Below are positions 34,001 to 43,969 of a stretch of 64,000 nucleotides of DNA, one piece after another. The DNA comes from Clostridium sp. BNL1100 (lineage in GTDB: Bacteria; Bacillota; Clostridia; Acetivibrionales; DSM-1351). Where the stretch lies: positions 2,175,001 through 2,239,000 of the forward strand of contig NC_016791.1 of assembly GCF_000244875.1 (NCBI RefSeq), in the 5' to 3' direction. Each line of letters opens with the position of its first letter. The stretch's first letter is position 1. The notes under the pieces were generated by a model, which was not told where the DNA came from, made no database searches, and saw only the letters and a program-made list of their open reading frames with translations. The position numbers and the translations under genes are program-made.

Positions 34001-34531
34001 ATGAGTGGAATAAAAGGAATACTATACGTTGCAGATTTAAATACACTTTTAATCTTTAACAATTCAATTCGATGTAAAGCCCTGGATATAGTAATGCCAA
34101 GGATAACTCATTTAGGTAGTGCTACAGCCACAATTTCTACTTGCATAATGATTACCATAATGGGTAATGGAGTAGTCAGAAAGATGGGGATTCAGGCATT
34201 ATTTGCCTTAGCGTTGAGTCACTTATTTGTACATATATTAAAGAATAGTGTTTGCCGATTGAGACCCAAGGATGTTTTATTAAATATTAATACTTTTAAT
34301 GTATCATTGGACTATTATTCATTTCCCTCGGGCCACACAACTGCGGCTTTTGCTATTGCTACAACAATTGCATTAAACCTTCCCATATTGGCAGTAATTT
34401 GTTTTCCTATCGCTCTTATAATTGCTATTTCCAGACTCTATTTAGGTGTACATTATCCTTCAGACGTACTTGCAGGGATGGCAATTGCCATATTATCTTC
34501 GGTAATTTTACAGATAATAATTAACCACTAA
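34001..34531 (+). CDS. PAP2-family membrane phosphatase
   Basis: 176 residues behind GGGAGG. Four or five hydrophobic spans and the three PAP2 signature motifs: KNSVCRLRPKD (motif 1), FPSGHTTAAF (motif 2), SRLYLGVHYPSDVLAG (motif 3 with the nucleophile His). Likely undecaprenyl-diphosphate or phosphatidate phosphatase, active site outside the membrane. It is followed after 38 bases by the PHP-domain gene in the same direction. Confidence 0.93.
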   Translation: MSGIKGILYVADLNTLLIFNNSIRCKALDIVMPRITHLGSATATISTCIMITIMGNGVVRKMGIQALFALALSHLFVHILKNSVCRLRPKDVLLNINTFNVSLDYYSFPSGHTTAAFAIATTIALNLPILAVICFPIALIIAISRLYLGVHYPSDVLAGMAIAILSSVILQIIINH

Positions 34532-34569
34532 TACAATAGAACAATTTGTATAATGAAAGGAGTTTTAAA

Positions 34570-36078
34570 ATGGGAAAAAATAATATGAAACTCGTTACGA
34601 TGACGTTAGTACTTGCATTAATTACATGTGGATTTGAAAGCTCGGTTACATTTGCTGATTCGCAGAAATTAGATGGTAAATATGTAGCAGGTGATTTTCA
34701 TACACACACTTATCTGACAGATGGGAACAAGACACAAACTGAAGTAGTAGAAAAAGCATTTGAAAATTATGGACTTGATTGGATGGCCAATTCTGAACAT
34801 GGTGGAACCTCATCGAGAGATCCGCTGGGTAATTCGTTTACAATTCCTAACAATACAACAGTCACTTCACTATGGAGATGGATTACATTGAAAGATTATT
34901 CTTTTCCAATCATTGAGAAATTACAGAAACACTACCCTGATAAAGTATTGATCCAAGGTTTGGAATGGAATGTCCCTACTCATGAACACGCCAGTGTTGC
35001 AATATTGGGCAATAGTGTTAACCCTATAAGCGATTTTGAATATATGTTCGACGAAAATGATAAGGACACAAGCAGGGCTGTTGAAAATATTAAAAAGGTA
35101 AACAAAACACATGCTGATGCAGTTGCAGGTGCTAAATGGCTTCAAACAAATTATAGAAACTCCAGCTATTTTATACTGAATCACCCTTCCAGAAAATTAA
35201 AATATACTATTAAAGATATTCGTGATTTTAACAATACTGCTCCAGATGTATGCTTTGGTATGGAAGGGTTTCCCGGACACCAGAAGGAAGTAGAAAGAGG
35301 GGGATACACAAGCACAGATTCTAAGGCTGAAACATATGGAGGAGCTGATTACATGACTGCAAAAGTTGGTGGACTTTGGGATGCTTTGCTTGGGGAAGGA
35401 CGTAGGTTTTGGATATTTGTAAACTCAGATTTTCATGACAGTTCTGATACTGCTGATTTCTGGCCCGGCGAATATGCAAAAAGCTATACTTATGTAAAAG
35501 GAAATACAGCTCAAGGTATTGTTGATGGTATGCGCTCAGGCAATTCCTTTGCTGTTCAAGGCGATCTAATAAATAATCTTAATTTTGAAATCAGTCAAAA
35601 TGTAAAAGGCAATAAAACCAATGTAGCTGAAATAGGTGGAACCTTAAAAACAATAAGAAATAATAAAGATATTACAATAACAATTAAGTTTAAAAGTCCA
35701 AATAAAAACAATAACAATGAAGCTGTGAAGGTTAATCATATCGATCTTATTGCCGGAGATGTTATGGGCAAAGCTTTTCCAGAAACGGCTGAATACACGA
35801 AAGATACAAATGAAACCACAAAGGTTATAAAGCGATTTAATAACAGTGACTGGAAAGTGGTCGACGGGTGGAATGCTATAACGTATACTGTAAAAAATGT
35901 GAATAAGGATATGTATTTCCGATTAAGAGGAACAAACATGGCAGTAAATACGCTCAATGAAACAGACGCGGATGGAAATCCGCTTGCAGATGAATTAGTA
36001 GGTGATAACAATGCTACTAAAGCTTATGCTGACCTTTGGTTCTATTCTAATCCGATTTTTGTAAGCGTGAGTAAATAA
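34570..36078 (+). CDS. Secreted PHP-domain phosphoesterase
   Basis: Start at 34570 behind AAAGGAG; about 502 residues. Signal peptide ending near TFADSQK. PHP motifs: GDFHTHTYLTDG (metal His pair), NSEHGGTSS, LEWNVPTHEHASVAI, ILNHPSRK, FVNSDFHDSSD. The last 170 residues form a beta-rich domain (KDITITIKFKSPN, HIDLIAGDVMG). PHP proteins of this kind cleave phosphoesters with a trinuclear metal site; an extracellular one may scavenge phosphate. No anchor or dockerin is seen. Confidence 0.88.
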   Translation: MGKNNMKLVTMTLVLALITCGFESSVTFADSQKLDGKYVAGDFHTHTYLTDGNKTQTEVVEKAFENYGLDWMANSEHGGTSSRDPLGNSFTIPNNTTVTSLWRWITLKDYSFPIIEKLQKHYPDKVLIQGLEWNVPTHEHASVAILGNSVNPISDFEYMFDENDKDTSRAVENIKKVNKTHADAVAGAKWLQTNYRNSSYFILNHPSRKLKYTIKDIRDFNNTAPDVCFGMEGFPGHQKEVERGGYTSTDSKAETYGGADYMTAKVGGLWDALLGEGRRFWIFVNSDFHDSSDTADFWPGEYAKSYTYVKGNTAQGIVDGMRSGNSFAVQGDLINNLNFEISQNVKGNKTNVAEIGGTLKTIRNNKDITITIKFKSPNKNNNNEAVKVNHIDLIAGDVMGKAFPETAEYTKDTNETTKVIKRFNNSDWKVVDGWNAITYTVKNVNKDMYFRLRGTNMAVNTLNETDADGNPLADELVGDNNATKAYADLWFYSNPIFVSVSK

Positions 36079-36126
36079 AGTTTAATTTATACTGAGGCAT
36101 GTATTCAAGAAAAAATTTTGATTACG

Positions 36127-36173
36127 AATTGAAGGAACTTTGTGTTATTAATAACTCAGAGTTCCTTCAATTA
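36127..36173. terminator. Hairpin after the PHP gene
   Basis: AATTGAAGGAACTT pairs with AGAGTTCCTTCAATT, with an inner AT palindrome; no long T run. Likely transcript end in either direction. Confidence 0.65.
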
Positions 36174-36476
36174 TAATATAATACTTATATATAAATACTA
36201 ACTATAATAATAAAATAATTATGGTATAATTTTGATGAAACGTTTTGTCTGAGGTATTAGGGTATCGCAAACATTGTCGGCGGCTGGTGCTACCCCTAGT
36301 AATTGGTTCAATACCCAAACAAGGAGTACTCTGAATCCGGGTCGTTTAAATCGCATGATACATAATATGAGTTTTTTAACAGAGCCTTTTAATCTAAAAA
36401 GACTTTTCGTCGAAGGATTTGTAAAAGTAAATACTAATTTAGAACTTAACAAATTATTCGAAAAAGGAGACTTTGT
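36174..36476 (+). other. Leader region of the ABC operon, no supported gene
   Basis: Contains an open frame of 70 codons (36274 on) without a ribosome site and overlapping the ABC gene start; not accepted as a gene. The GC-rich patch around 36270-36300 stands out from the AT-rich surroundings but folds into nothing clear by eye. Confidence 0.4.
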
Positions 36477-37199
36477 ATGGCTATAAATGTTAAGCTAGAG
36501 CAAGTCAGTAAAAGTTATGGCAAAAAAACAGTGTTGAATGACGTAGACTTGACCATAAAAGAAGGACAGATATATGGTTTAATTGGTCCATCTGGAGCTG
36601 GGAAAACCACGTTGGTCAAAACTATTGTGGGGATGGAAAAGGTTGATGTTGGTACCGTTAAAGTATTGGATACCAAAATGCCTAACTTAAAAGTACTACA
36701 AAACATAGGCTATATGGCTCAGTCAGATGCTTTATATCCAGAGCTAACAGCACAAGAAAATCTCCAATTCTTTGCATCTATTTTCAAAATTAGCAAAACA
36801 GAACGTAAGGAACGAATGCTTTATGTAGCAGATTTAGTTAATCTAAGAGAAGAACTAAATAAAAAGGTGTCTGCTTATTCTGGGGGAATGAAACGGAGGT
36901 TATCACTAGCAATAGCCTTTATTCAAAACCCCAAAGTGCTTATATTGGATGAACCTACAGTGGGAATAGACCCTGAATTAAGATTATCAATTTGGAATGA
37001 ATTAATACGTCTTAAAAAGGAAGAAAAGAAAACTATCGTAGTTACAACTCATGTTATGGATGAAGCAGAAAGATGCGATTGCCTTGCTATGATTAGAGAG
37101 GGGAAAATCCTAACAAGCGGTTCTCCTAAAGAATTAAAGGATAATTATAATGTAACTAGTTTAGAAGAGGTGTTCTTAAAGGCAGGAGGTATCATATAG
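36477..37199 (+). CDS. ABC transporter ATP-binding protein
   Basis: 240 residues behind AAAGGAG. Walker A GPSGAGKTTL, Q-loop YMAQSDALYPEL, signature YSGGMKRRLSLA, Walker B KVLILDEPTVGIDPE, H-loop VVTTHVMDEAERC. It is of the DrrA/CcmA drug-export type. It overlaps the permease start by one base (TAGTG), so the two form one exporter. Confidence 0.95.
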   Translation: MAINVKLEQVSKSYGKKTVLNDVDLTIKEGQIYGLIGPSGAGKTTLVKTIVGMEKVDVGTVKVLDTKMPNLKVLQNIGYMAQSDALYPELTAQENLQFFASIFKISKTERKERMLYVADLVNLREELNKKVSAYSGGMKRRLSLAIAFIQNPKVLILDEPTVGIDPELRLSIWNELIRLKKEEKKTIVVTTHVMDEAERCDCLAMIREGKILTSGSPKELKDNYNVTSLEEVFLKAGGII

Positions 37200-38299
37200 T
37201 GAGAATAACTGCGTTAGTTAAAAGAATTTTTCAGCAGATGCTAAGAGATAAAAGGACATTGGGGTTATTGTTTGTTGCTCCACTATTAATACTAACTCTA
37301 ATGCATTTCTTATTTAACGGGAACACGGTGAATCCTAAGTTAGGGGCAATTAATATTGATAAAAGCCTTATCTCGGACCTGGAAAAGGTAAACATAGATA
37401 TTAAAAAATATGATGGTATTTCGAAGGATATAATTGATAGAGACAAACTTGACGGGTTATTGGAGATGAAGAATGATAAGCTACAGCTAACTTTGGAAAA
37501 CAGTCAACCTACAGTATCTAGAGTGATAGAGGCGAAAGTAAATCAAGTAGTAATCTCACAGAACATGCAGAGACATTTTGCTACTCTACAAAGTCAAATG
37601 AAGCAATTTGGGAATAGAACTACATTGCCAAATAATGTTCAAAAGGACAATGCTCAAGACAATATTAATGTTATCTATGTTTATGGTAATGAAGATACTA
37701 ATTTTTTTGATATATTAAATCCAGTTTTAATAGGATTCTTTGTTTTCTTTTTTGTTTTCATTATATCTGGAATCGGTCTACTTAGGGAAAGAACTACAGG
37801 AACACTTGAAAGATTGTTAGCTACTCCAATTCAAAGAGCTGAAATAGTATTAGGGTACTTAATAGGATATGGAGCATTTGCTGTAATTCAAACTATTATT
37901 GTTGTGCTATTTTCAATTAATGTATTAAGTGTTGTTCTTGTAGGTTCTATCTGGAGCGTAATAACCATTAACTTAATATTAGCATTAGTAGCATTATCAC
38001 TAGGAACTTTGTTATCAGCGTTCGCTGCCTCAGAATTTCAAATGATGCAGTTTATACCTATTATTATTGTTCCACAGATATTCTTTGCGGGGATTTTTCC
38101 TACAGAGAATATGGCTACATGGCTACAATCTGTTGCAAAAATAATGCCTATATATTATGCAGCTGATGCTTTGAAAAGTGTAATGTATAAAGGCTTTGAT
38201 TTAAGTCAAGTTAGTGGAGATATATGCGCACTATCTATATTTGCAGTGATTTTTATTATACTCAATGTTTTTGCATTAAAAAAATATCGAAAAATATAA
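37199..38299 (+). CDS. ABC-2 type permease
   Basis: 366 residues from a GTG coupled to the preceding stop, behind GCAGGAGG. One N-terminal span, a long outside domain (about 45-170), then five spans. LLRERTTGTLERLLATPIQRAEIVLGY (given as LLRERTTGTLERLLATPI) is the conserved coupling-helix region of ABC-2 drug exporters. It functions with the upstream ATPase; substrate unknown, by family an antibiotic or lipid-like compound. Confidence 0.93.
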   Translation: MRITALVKRIFQQMLRDKRTLGLLFVAPLLILTLMHFLFNGNTVNPKLGAINIDKSLISDLEKVNIDIKKYDGISKDIIDRDKLDGLLEMKNDKLQLTLENSQPTVSRVIEAKVNQVVISQNMQRHFATLQSQMKQFGNRTTLPNNVQKDNAQDNINVIYVYGNEDTNFFDILNPVLIGFFVFFFVFIISGIGLLRERTTGTLERLLATPIQRAEIVLGYLIGYGAFAVIQTIIVVLFSINVLSVVLVGSIWSVITINLILALVALSLGTLLSAFAASEFQMMQFIPIIIVPQIFFAGIFPTENMATWLQSVAKIMPIYYAADALKSVMYKGFDLSQVSGDICALSIFAVIFIILNVFALKKYRKI

Positions 38300-38397
38300 G
38301 GTTTATTATATTCAAGGCAGATTAATATACTAGGGAATTCCTATACAGTAGGCATTTTACTAGTTTTACTGTCATTTGGGCTTTATCAATAATTAGA

Positions 38398-38567
38398 TTA
38401 TCATAATGTTGATATAGAAAATTATTTCTAGTTACAAATTATTGTTATAAAGCCAGTATTCATCGGTATTATAGATATTCTATAATGTTATAGAATATTA
38501 GATAAAGTTCAATTATGAAAAAATGTATAATTATAAGAAAAAAGTCGCATTGGCGGCTTTTTTTAGT
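38398..38567 (+). repeat. 170-bp intergenic repeat, copy 1, ending in a terminator
   Basis: The same sequence, inverted and about 88% identical by eye, is at 62720-62890. It holds the palindrome ATATTCTATAA-TG-TTATAGAATAT and ends in AAAAAGTCGC/GCGGCTTTTT with a T run (38538-38567), a proper terminator. No open frame. It may be a small-RNA gene or a mobile-element end. Confidence 0.8.
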
Positions 38568-38585
38568 TATGTATAATTTTTTATA

Positions 38586-38810
38586 GTAGGACGAAAAAAT
38601 TGGCTATTTTGCGATACACCTAAGGGTGCTGATGCAAGTGCAATTATTTACAGTTTGGTAGAAACAGCTAAAGCAAACAACCTCAATGTTTACTCTTATT
38701 TAAATTACCTACTTCTTTATATGCCAGGTATGGAATACAAAAAATATCCTGAGCTTATGGATGGCATGATGCCTTGGTCAGAAAGAGTGCAGAAGGAATG
38801 TAAAAAATAA
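38586..38810 (+). pseudogene. IS66-family transposase C-terminal fragment
   Basis: About 74 codons reading VGRKNWLFCDTPKGADASAI then IYSLVETAKANNLNVYSYLN, YLLLYMPGMEYKKYPELMDG and MMPWSERVQKECKK. This is the distinctive C-terminus of IS66 transposases (GRKNWLF.DTPKGA.AS). Everything upstream is missing, and the fragment abuts the 170-bp repeat. Confidence 0.85.
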
Positions 38811-39145
38811 CTTAAGCTCGGCCTATTTGTCTTTCTTTATTCAAATTTACTTCACATCGATAGAAAGTTAATCATATCTTTATTGTCTTTAAAACCACTA
38901 AAAAGCTCTATTTATTAAGCTCTCAAACCACAACATGTTTGAAAGTTTTATTGTGCACAATTATGAAGATAGTTATAAATTACTCAAAAGGTAACATTAT
39001 ACAAAAATTGGAATAAATTACTTAAATCAACATAACAATCTTGACTCGGGTTAGATTTGTATGTTAGAGTAAATTTTGGGATAAATTTCACGCATTCAAT
39101 ATTGCTTCTGATCTATAGTATTGAAAAAGTGGGAGGATAAGAAAT
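38811..39145 (+). other. Upstream region of the DUF362 operon
   Basis: No gene seen. TTGACT at 39042-39047 with TAGAGT 18 bases downstream is a promoter candidate; ACTC and GAGT form a weak dyad across it, as with MerR-type promoters. Confidence 0.35.
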
Positions 39146-40171
39146 ATGAATATTAAAAGTATGATAGGTATTGTTTTAAGCATTGTGATGATGCCTTATC
39201 TCGTAGCATGCAGTAATGCTAGGGACAGTGTTAATGAAGTTGCTGAGGTAACCTCATCGTCAACCCTATCATCAACCCCATCAGTAACCCATTCACAGAG
39301 AGAAACCCCAATCGTGTATATGACCACTGACATCAGCTCCAAGGGTTTGATAGCGGTTTATAATGCGCTGAACTGGACACCGAAAGGTGATGTTGCAGTG
39401 AAGCTCAGCACAGGTGAGCCGCCGGCTAGTCACTATCTGGATCCGAAATTGATTAAAGAACTGGTGCAGTCAGTCAAGGGTACAATTGTTGAATGTAATA
39501 CAGCGTATGGAGGATCCCGAATCAGTACAGCCATGCATATGCAGGTTGCGAAGGATCATGGCTTTACGGCGATTGCAGAGGTGGATATTCTGGATGCCGA
39601 CGGTTCAATGAGTCTGCCGGTAGTAGGGGGAGCCCATCTGAAAGAAGATCTTGTAGGATCACACTTTTCCAAATATAATTCTTATCTTGTATTATCTCAT
39701 TTTAAAGGACATGAAATGGCAGGATTTGGAGGGGCTATTAAGAATATTTCCATAGGTCTTGGTTCGAGCGAAGGAAAATGTCTAATCCATACAGCCGGAA
39801 AATATAATTCAACCATATATGGCGAAAATCAGAATGACTTTCTGGAATCCATGGGTGATGCGGGTAAGGCAGTTTCTGACAGCCTGGGAAACGGAAAGAA
39901 TATTGTTTACATCAATGTGATGAATAATCTTAGCATAGATTGTGACTGTAACGGCAATCCAGCAGAACCGGAGATTGATGATATTGGAATACTTTCATCC
40001 ACTGACCCGGTAGCGTTGGACCAGGCATGTATCGATCTTGTATATGCTGCAAAAGGTAGTGAATCCCTCAGAGGAAGAATTGAAGATTTGAATGGATTAC
40101 ATACGTTGGAGCACGCAGAGAAAATTGGTCTTGGTTGTCGCACTTATAAATTGGTGAATATTAATGATTGA
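39146..40171 (+). CDS. DUF362-domain lipoprotein
   Basis: 341 residues behind GGGAGGA. Signal peptide with lipobox YLVAC (Cys22), a Ser/Thr linker to about residue 50, then a DUF362 domain: SSKGLIAVYNALNW, GGSRISTAMHMQVAKDHGF, VLSHFKGHEMAGFGGAIKNI, and IDCDCNGNPAEPEIDDIGIL then SSTDPVALDQA. The CDC motif is the family's presumed metal or cluster ligand. An externally anchored form is unusual, since most DUF362 proteins are cytosolic. It overlaps the following permease gene by eight bases, so the two are translated together and probably act together on a metal or metalloid. Confidence 0.85.
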   Translation: MNIKSMIGIVLSIVMMPYLVACSNARDSVNEVAEVTSSSTLSSTPSVTHSQRETPIVYMTTDISSKGLIAVYNALNWTPKGDVAVKLSTGEPPASHYLDPKLIKELVQSVKGTIVECNTAYGGSRISTAMHMQVAKDHGFTAIAEVDILDADGSMSLPVVGGAHLKEDLVGSHFSKYNSYLVLSHFKGHEMAGFGGAIKNISIGLGSSEGKCLIHTAGKYNSTIYGENQNDFLESMGDAGKAVSDSLGNGKNIVYINVMNNLSIDCDCNGNPAEPEIDDIGILSSTDPVALDQACIDLVYAAKGSESLRGRIEDLNGLHTLEHAEKIGLGCRTYKLVNIND

Positions 40172-41060
40172 TATACTGCATCGTGAGTTTATATATTTAT
40201 TTTATTACTTTAGTGTTCAGCTGGAACAGATTTTTACATATTGGCTGTTAGGTATGATCATTGGGTCTGCGGTGTCGGTGTTTGGTAAGGAACGGATACA
40301 TCGGCTGTTTAGCGGCTTGCAGAATAAGAGGCTTGGGGTATTAGGCATTTTCCTAGCCTGTTGTCTGGGGATAGCCTCTCCGCTTTGCATGTATGGAACG
40401 ATTCCAATTGCCGCTTCCTTTTCGGAGAAGGGTATGAGAGACGACTGGCTGGCTGCTTTTATGATGTCATCGATTTTATTGAATCCTCAGCTGATTATTT
40501 ACAGCGTAGCATTGGGAACTACGGCATTGATTGTACGAATTGTCGCCTGCTTACTATGTGGATTTATAGCAGGGTTGCTAATAAACATATTCTACAGGGA
40601 AAAATCATTTTTTAATTTCAGCGGTTTTTATGAAATGAAAAGTCATGATACAGATCCCAACATTCTACTACGTTTCCTCAAAAATTTAGGAAGAAATGTG
40701 AAAGCAACCGGTCTGTACTTTCTTCTGGGAATTTTATTGTCCGCGCTGTTTCAGAGATATGTACCAGCAAATGCATTTGCTAATCTATTCGGCAGTAACA
40801 AGGGATTCGGTGTACTGATGGCAGCCACCATAGGTGTTCCGCTTTACATGTGTGGAGGAGGAACGATACCGCTTTTGCGGCAGTGGCTATTTGACGGTAT
40901 GAGCATGGGATCTGCAGCCGCTTTCATGATTACAGGGCCAGCCACGAAAATAACCAATTTGGGTGCTGTGAAAATTGTATTGGGTACCCGACGGTTTGTG
41001 CTGTATTTATCATATGTTATAATTTTTGCACTTTTAATTGGATTCTTATTAAATGTTTGA
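40164..41060 (+). CDS. Permease of the DUF318/ArsP-like family
   Basis: 298 residues with about eight membrane spans in two homologous halves, each carrying the family signature: CLGIASPLCMYGTIPIA and IGVPLYMCGGGTIPLL. The Cys residues in these motifs are thought to bind metals or methylarsenicals in relatives (ArsP, SO_0444-type). It is joined by overlap to the DUF362 lipoprotein. Efflux of a soft metal or organoarsenical is plausible; not proven. Confidence 0.88.
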   Translation: MIDILHREFIYLFYYFSVQLEQIFTYWLLGMIIGSAVSVFGKERIHRLFSGLQNKRLGVLGIFLACCLGIASPLCMYGTIPIAASFSEKGMRDDWLAAFMMSSILLNPQLIIYSVALGTTALIVRIVACLLCGFIAGLLINIFYREKSFFNFSGFYEMKSHDTDPNILLRFLKNLGRNVKATGLYFLLGILLSALFQRYVPANAFANLFGSNKGFGVLMAATIGVPLYMCGGGTIPLLRQWLFDGMSMGSAAAFMITGPATKITNLGAVKIVLGTRRFVLYLSYVIIFALLIGFLLNV

Positions 41061-41779
41061 ATTTAATAGCATCTAGAACAAACGGCGTTTTCAAAAAAAC
41101 ACCCAAAAAGGCTTTGATATATTCCCTCGAACGGATGTTTCCATTATATCGAATTGCTTTGTTTATGAATTCCTCAAAAAATATAAATGGATATTTAACA
41201 GAGTTATTTCTATTATTTTATTTTAATCATTTCTTTTAATTTAATAGAACATTGTAAGAAGATTTAAAGTCTGGATCAGATGTTCCTTATTTGGGTATTA
41301 AATATGAAAGTATTCCGTTCTACATAAATAATGACTTAGATGGGTTTGGTAGACTTATTCCAAGTATCACATAAATAATTAAAGCATGTATTTAAAATTT
41401 TGATAGCAAGGTATAAAGCTAAGATGTTGCATGTTTGCTTTAATTATATTGCAGGTTTAGGTTTAATCGACAGAGCCTGATAATCGTTATTGCTTATTGA
41501 CCCCAATTACACGAAATTAAAATTTCGTGTAATTGGGGTGAATATAGAATGAACAGACTTCCGAGACGTTTTATACGTTCCACAAATAATGTCCAGTAAA
41601 CCGAAAGCTGTAAAATAAATAAAGTAACCCTGTAAAAAGAGTTTCTTTCCAATATATTTTATACAATATCACTTTAATTTTTAAACTGAAACTTGTAAAA
41701 AGTCTGTAACAGAATATCGGTAACTGATTTTAATTATCTAGTTTAATTTCTTGGCCAAACTTTTCCTTAGCTAATACTT
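41061..41779. other. Gene-poor region
   Basis: AT-rich, no supported gene. Contains the inverted pair CACGAAATTAAAATTTCGTG (41512-41531), a 20-base perfect palindrome. Confidence 0.5.
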
Positions 41780-42000
41780 TTAAATAACTTCACATGTTTT
41801 GGCCATACCAATTATTTGCCATATATGTTGAGTTAACTGTTTAGTACCATAACTCTCATTCAACCCTTGAAAATATCTTTGGCCAGTATACTTTGGAGGC
41901 TTATTTTCTCTTAAATATGTTGCTATATCTTTATCCAAACAATCATATATAAAAGCATTTACATATTTACCCCAATACTTTGGCCACTTTGGCCGCTTTT
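41780..42000 (-). pseudogene. P63C-domain remnant
   Basis: Open leftwards from about 42000: RPKWPKYWGKYVNAFIYDCL then DKDIATYLRENKPPKYTGQR, YFQGLNESYGTKQLTQHIWQ and IIGMAKTC. The GKY..IYD.L......L...NP...GQR....H....G...L..HI..II.L pattern is that of the P63C domain, common in phage and plasmid proteins. No start. Confidence 0.6.
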
Positions 42001-42395
42001 TTAACTACCTTTCCATTTTGTTAATCTACCAAACTCTTGCCATAATTCATCTGCAGAAGCCGTACCTTTGTGGGCATCTATATGTCCTACAGCCTTTAAC
42101 AACTCAGAATAAAGTACTTTATCTGTCACCGTGTGACTTGTAGCATTATAAATATATATATATAGGAAGTTCCTCACCAAACTTTTTACGTAGATTGTCC
42201 GAAATATACTTGATAGCTCTTGTTTTTCCGATACGAGGTCTACCATAGATAATAGCTCCGTAATTACTACGGGATACCCATTCTTCAACAGATTTCATTA
42301 AGTCCAATATTTGTTTTGTAGGTATAGTATAATTAATTGAGAATAAATATCTTTACAATTCAAGAATATCAATTTCATCTGTCATATATTAAGTA
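42001..42395 (-). pseudogene. TniB-like transposition ATPase, frameshifted
   Basis: Starts near 42390 (MTDEIDILEL, stop), resumes with PTKQILDLMKSVEEWVSRSN and YGAIIYGRPRIGKTRAIKYI (Walker A with the GRPR variant typical of TniB/TnsC ATPases), then shifts frame to ELLKAVGHIDAHKGTASADE and ends at 42001. At least two breaks. Part of a dead Tn7-like element. Confidence 0.7.
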
Positions 42396-42415
42396 ACCCT
42401 TTCTCATATGCTTCT

Positions 42416-42650
42416 TCAATAGACATGGAATTTATAGCTTTCATTTGTTCTTTTGTAATTATATTTTTTAATATCGGTTATTGTAGAAGGTTTACGATCA
42501 CATTCACTTTGCTCTGTTAAGGTTGGAGTACCTTTTTTTTTACGTATAATTTCTGCTCTAGTTCTCGCACGTCTTCTTTCGCTTGCTTTTTCTTTGTATT
42601 CTTCTTCAAGTTTATCGAGAAAAGGAGTAAAAGGTGTATCAAAACTTTAT
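42416..42650 (-). pseudogene. Basic C-terminal fragment, probably TniA transposase
   Basis: Reads FLDKLEEEYKEKASERRRAR then TRAEIIRKKKGTPTLTEQSE and DRKPSTITDIKKYNYKR, the highly charged tail expected of a TniA/TnsB-type transposase, immediately upstream of the tniB remnant as in such transposons. No integrase core is present. Confidence 0.45.
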
Positions 42651-42742
42651 TTTGATTCTTTCTTTTCAATGCTGCTTCTCTTGTTTTTATTGAATGTGGT
42701 CTTCTTCCCTATTCACCTGAAGTAGTTAATACTCCTAATTCC

Positions 42743-43000
42743 TCACCAGATATGTTGCAAGGTAAACCAAACATATTTGTGCACTTTCATTAAATTTGAC
42801 CAGTGGGAATTAAATATCTTAACAATGTTATCTTTGCTAATCCACTCATCCTGTAACAAATCTAGGGCTTGCTTTAAAGCTTGGTCTTTATTTATTGAAA
42901 TGATTTCTTTATCATAATCATTATCTATGTAAAGTGGACGACACCCATGATACCCTCTAATGTGTGTAAATTCATTTTTGAGATTTATTTTTGCGTACAA
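42743..43000 (-). pseudogene. Unrecognised remnant
   Basis: 85 codons without a good start: KINLKNEFTHIRGYHGCRPL then YIDNDYDKEIISINKDQALK. Protein-like composition and in line with the transposition remnants; could be part of the same dead element. Region 43001-43130 shows nothing clear. Confidence 0.35.
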
Positions 43001-43129
43001 GTTTTTATTTATCTAAATTGTCTTCATCGAAAGTGAATACTCTTTTTTTCATAATTTACAATGCTTTTAGCATAATACTTCAATAATTAAAAAAAGGGAC
43101 TGAAAATTGCTTCAATTTTAGTATATCTT

Positions 43130-43734
43130 ATATGAATACCTCTAGTTGAGTATGGACCATTACTCCAATCTCTACGGATTTGTGCCCATTTTTTTGAGGC
43201 ATCATACATTGCTAGATATGTTTTGAGAAGGCTATCGTCAGTTAGAGACACAGTTCATCCTTGAATGATAAATAGGTACACAGCTTCTAGTGGCCTTTGC
43301 TGACACTCCTTGATCTCTGGAGCTATGCGGTCGGTAATTTTACTAACCATTTCGGCGGACAGGTTAATCCCATAAAACTCACGCACTTGGTCTTCAATAT
43401 CCCGCGTAGCCAGACCCCTTGCATAAAGGGCAATCACCCGTTCTTCAATACCGGATACATTCCTTTGATACTTGAGGTACGATTTTAGGCTCAAATTCAA
43501 CTTTTCGGTTCCGTGGCATCTGGATGGCAACCACTCCAAACTCACTTTTCAAAGTCTTGGGACTATAACCATTGCGGCTATTGTCCACGTCCTTTTTACT
43601 GGTGTCATCTTTCGCGTAGCCAGCATTTCTTCAAGTTCTGCCTCCAGCAATTCATGGATCATGTCCTTGAAGATCTCCTTAGTGTTGACAGAAAAATCTC
43701 CTCCTAAGCATTCATTATTTCTAATTCTTGCCAA
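43130..43734 (-). pseudogene. IS256-family transposase, frameshifted with internal deletion
   Basis: The N-terminus (MARIRNNECLGG.., EIFKDMIHELLEAELEEMLA) at 43734 runs out of frame near 43549. The next frame holds KYQRNVSGIEERVIALYARG then LATRDIEDQVREFYGINLSA and EMVSKITDRIAPEIKECQQR, classic IS256. After RPLEAVYLF the catalytic middle is missing and the C-terminal text LTDDSLLKTYLAMYDASKKW follows at about 43240. Confidence 0.88.
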
Positions 43735-43825
43735 GAAGGAGTTTGTTCAGTCATCTATACACAGGATTTTTTACATCCTCCGGGGAAATGTAAGTAATTA
43801 ACCAGTATCTTGTCGAATCAAAAAG

Positions 43826-43854
43826 GGCCGCCGCCCTTTTGATGACTGCGACCC
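43826..43854 (-). terminator. Terminator of the NRPS transcript
   Basis: On the minus strand AAAAGGGC-GGCG-GCCCTTTTTGA: eight-base GC-rich stem and a T run, about 115 bases past the NRPS stop. Confidence 0.85.
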
Positions 43855-43969
43855 TTCTTGTTCAGAATATTTTATTTGCTATGTAAGACCCAGGCGATTT
43901 CTTTGTTTTGCGGAACTTACTTTTGCTCCCCGGGTGCTACCCTTTTTTCTCAATTTTTTCGAGTGTTTG

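Noticed and set aside
36274-36486. 70-codon frame upstream of the ABC ATPase gene
   Set aside because: No ribosome site and overlaps the ABC start, which has a perfect site.
41057-41239. 60-codon frame after the DUF318 permease gene
   Set aside because: No ribosome site; AT-rich sequence with low-complexity hydrophobic end (LFLLFYFNHFF).
41512-41531. Perfect 20-base palindrome considered as a replication origin or operator
   Set aside because: Single AT-rich palindrome with no gene it could serve and no repeats around it.
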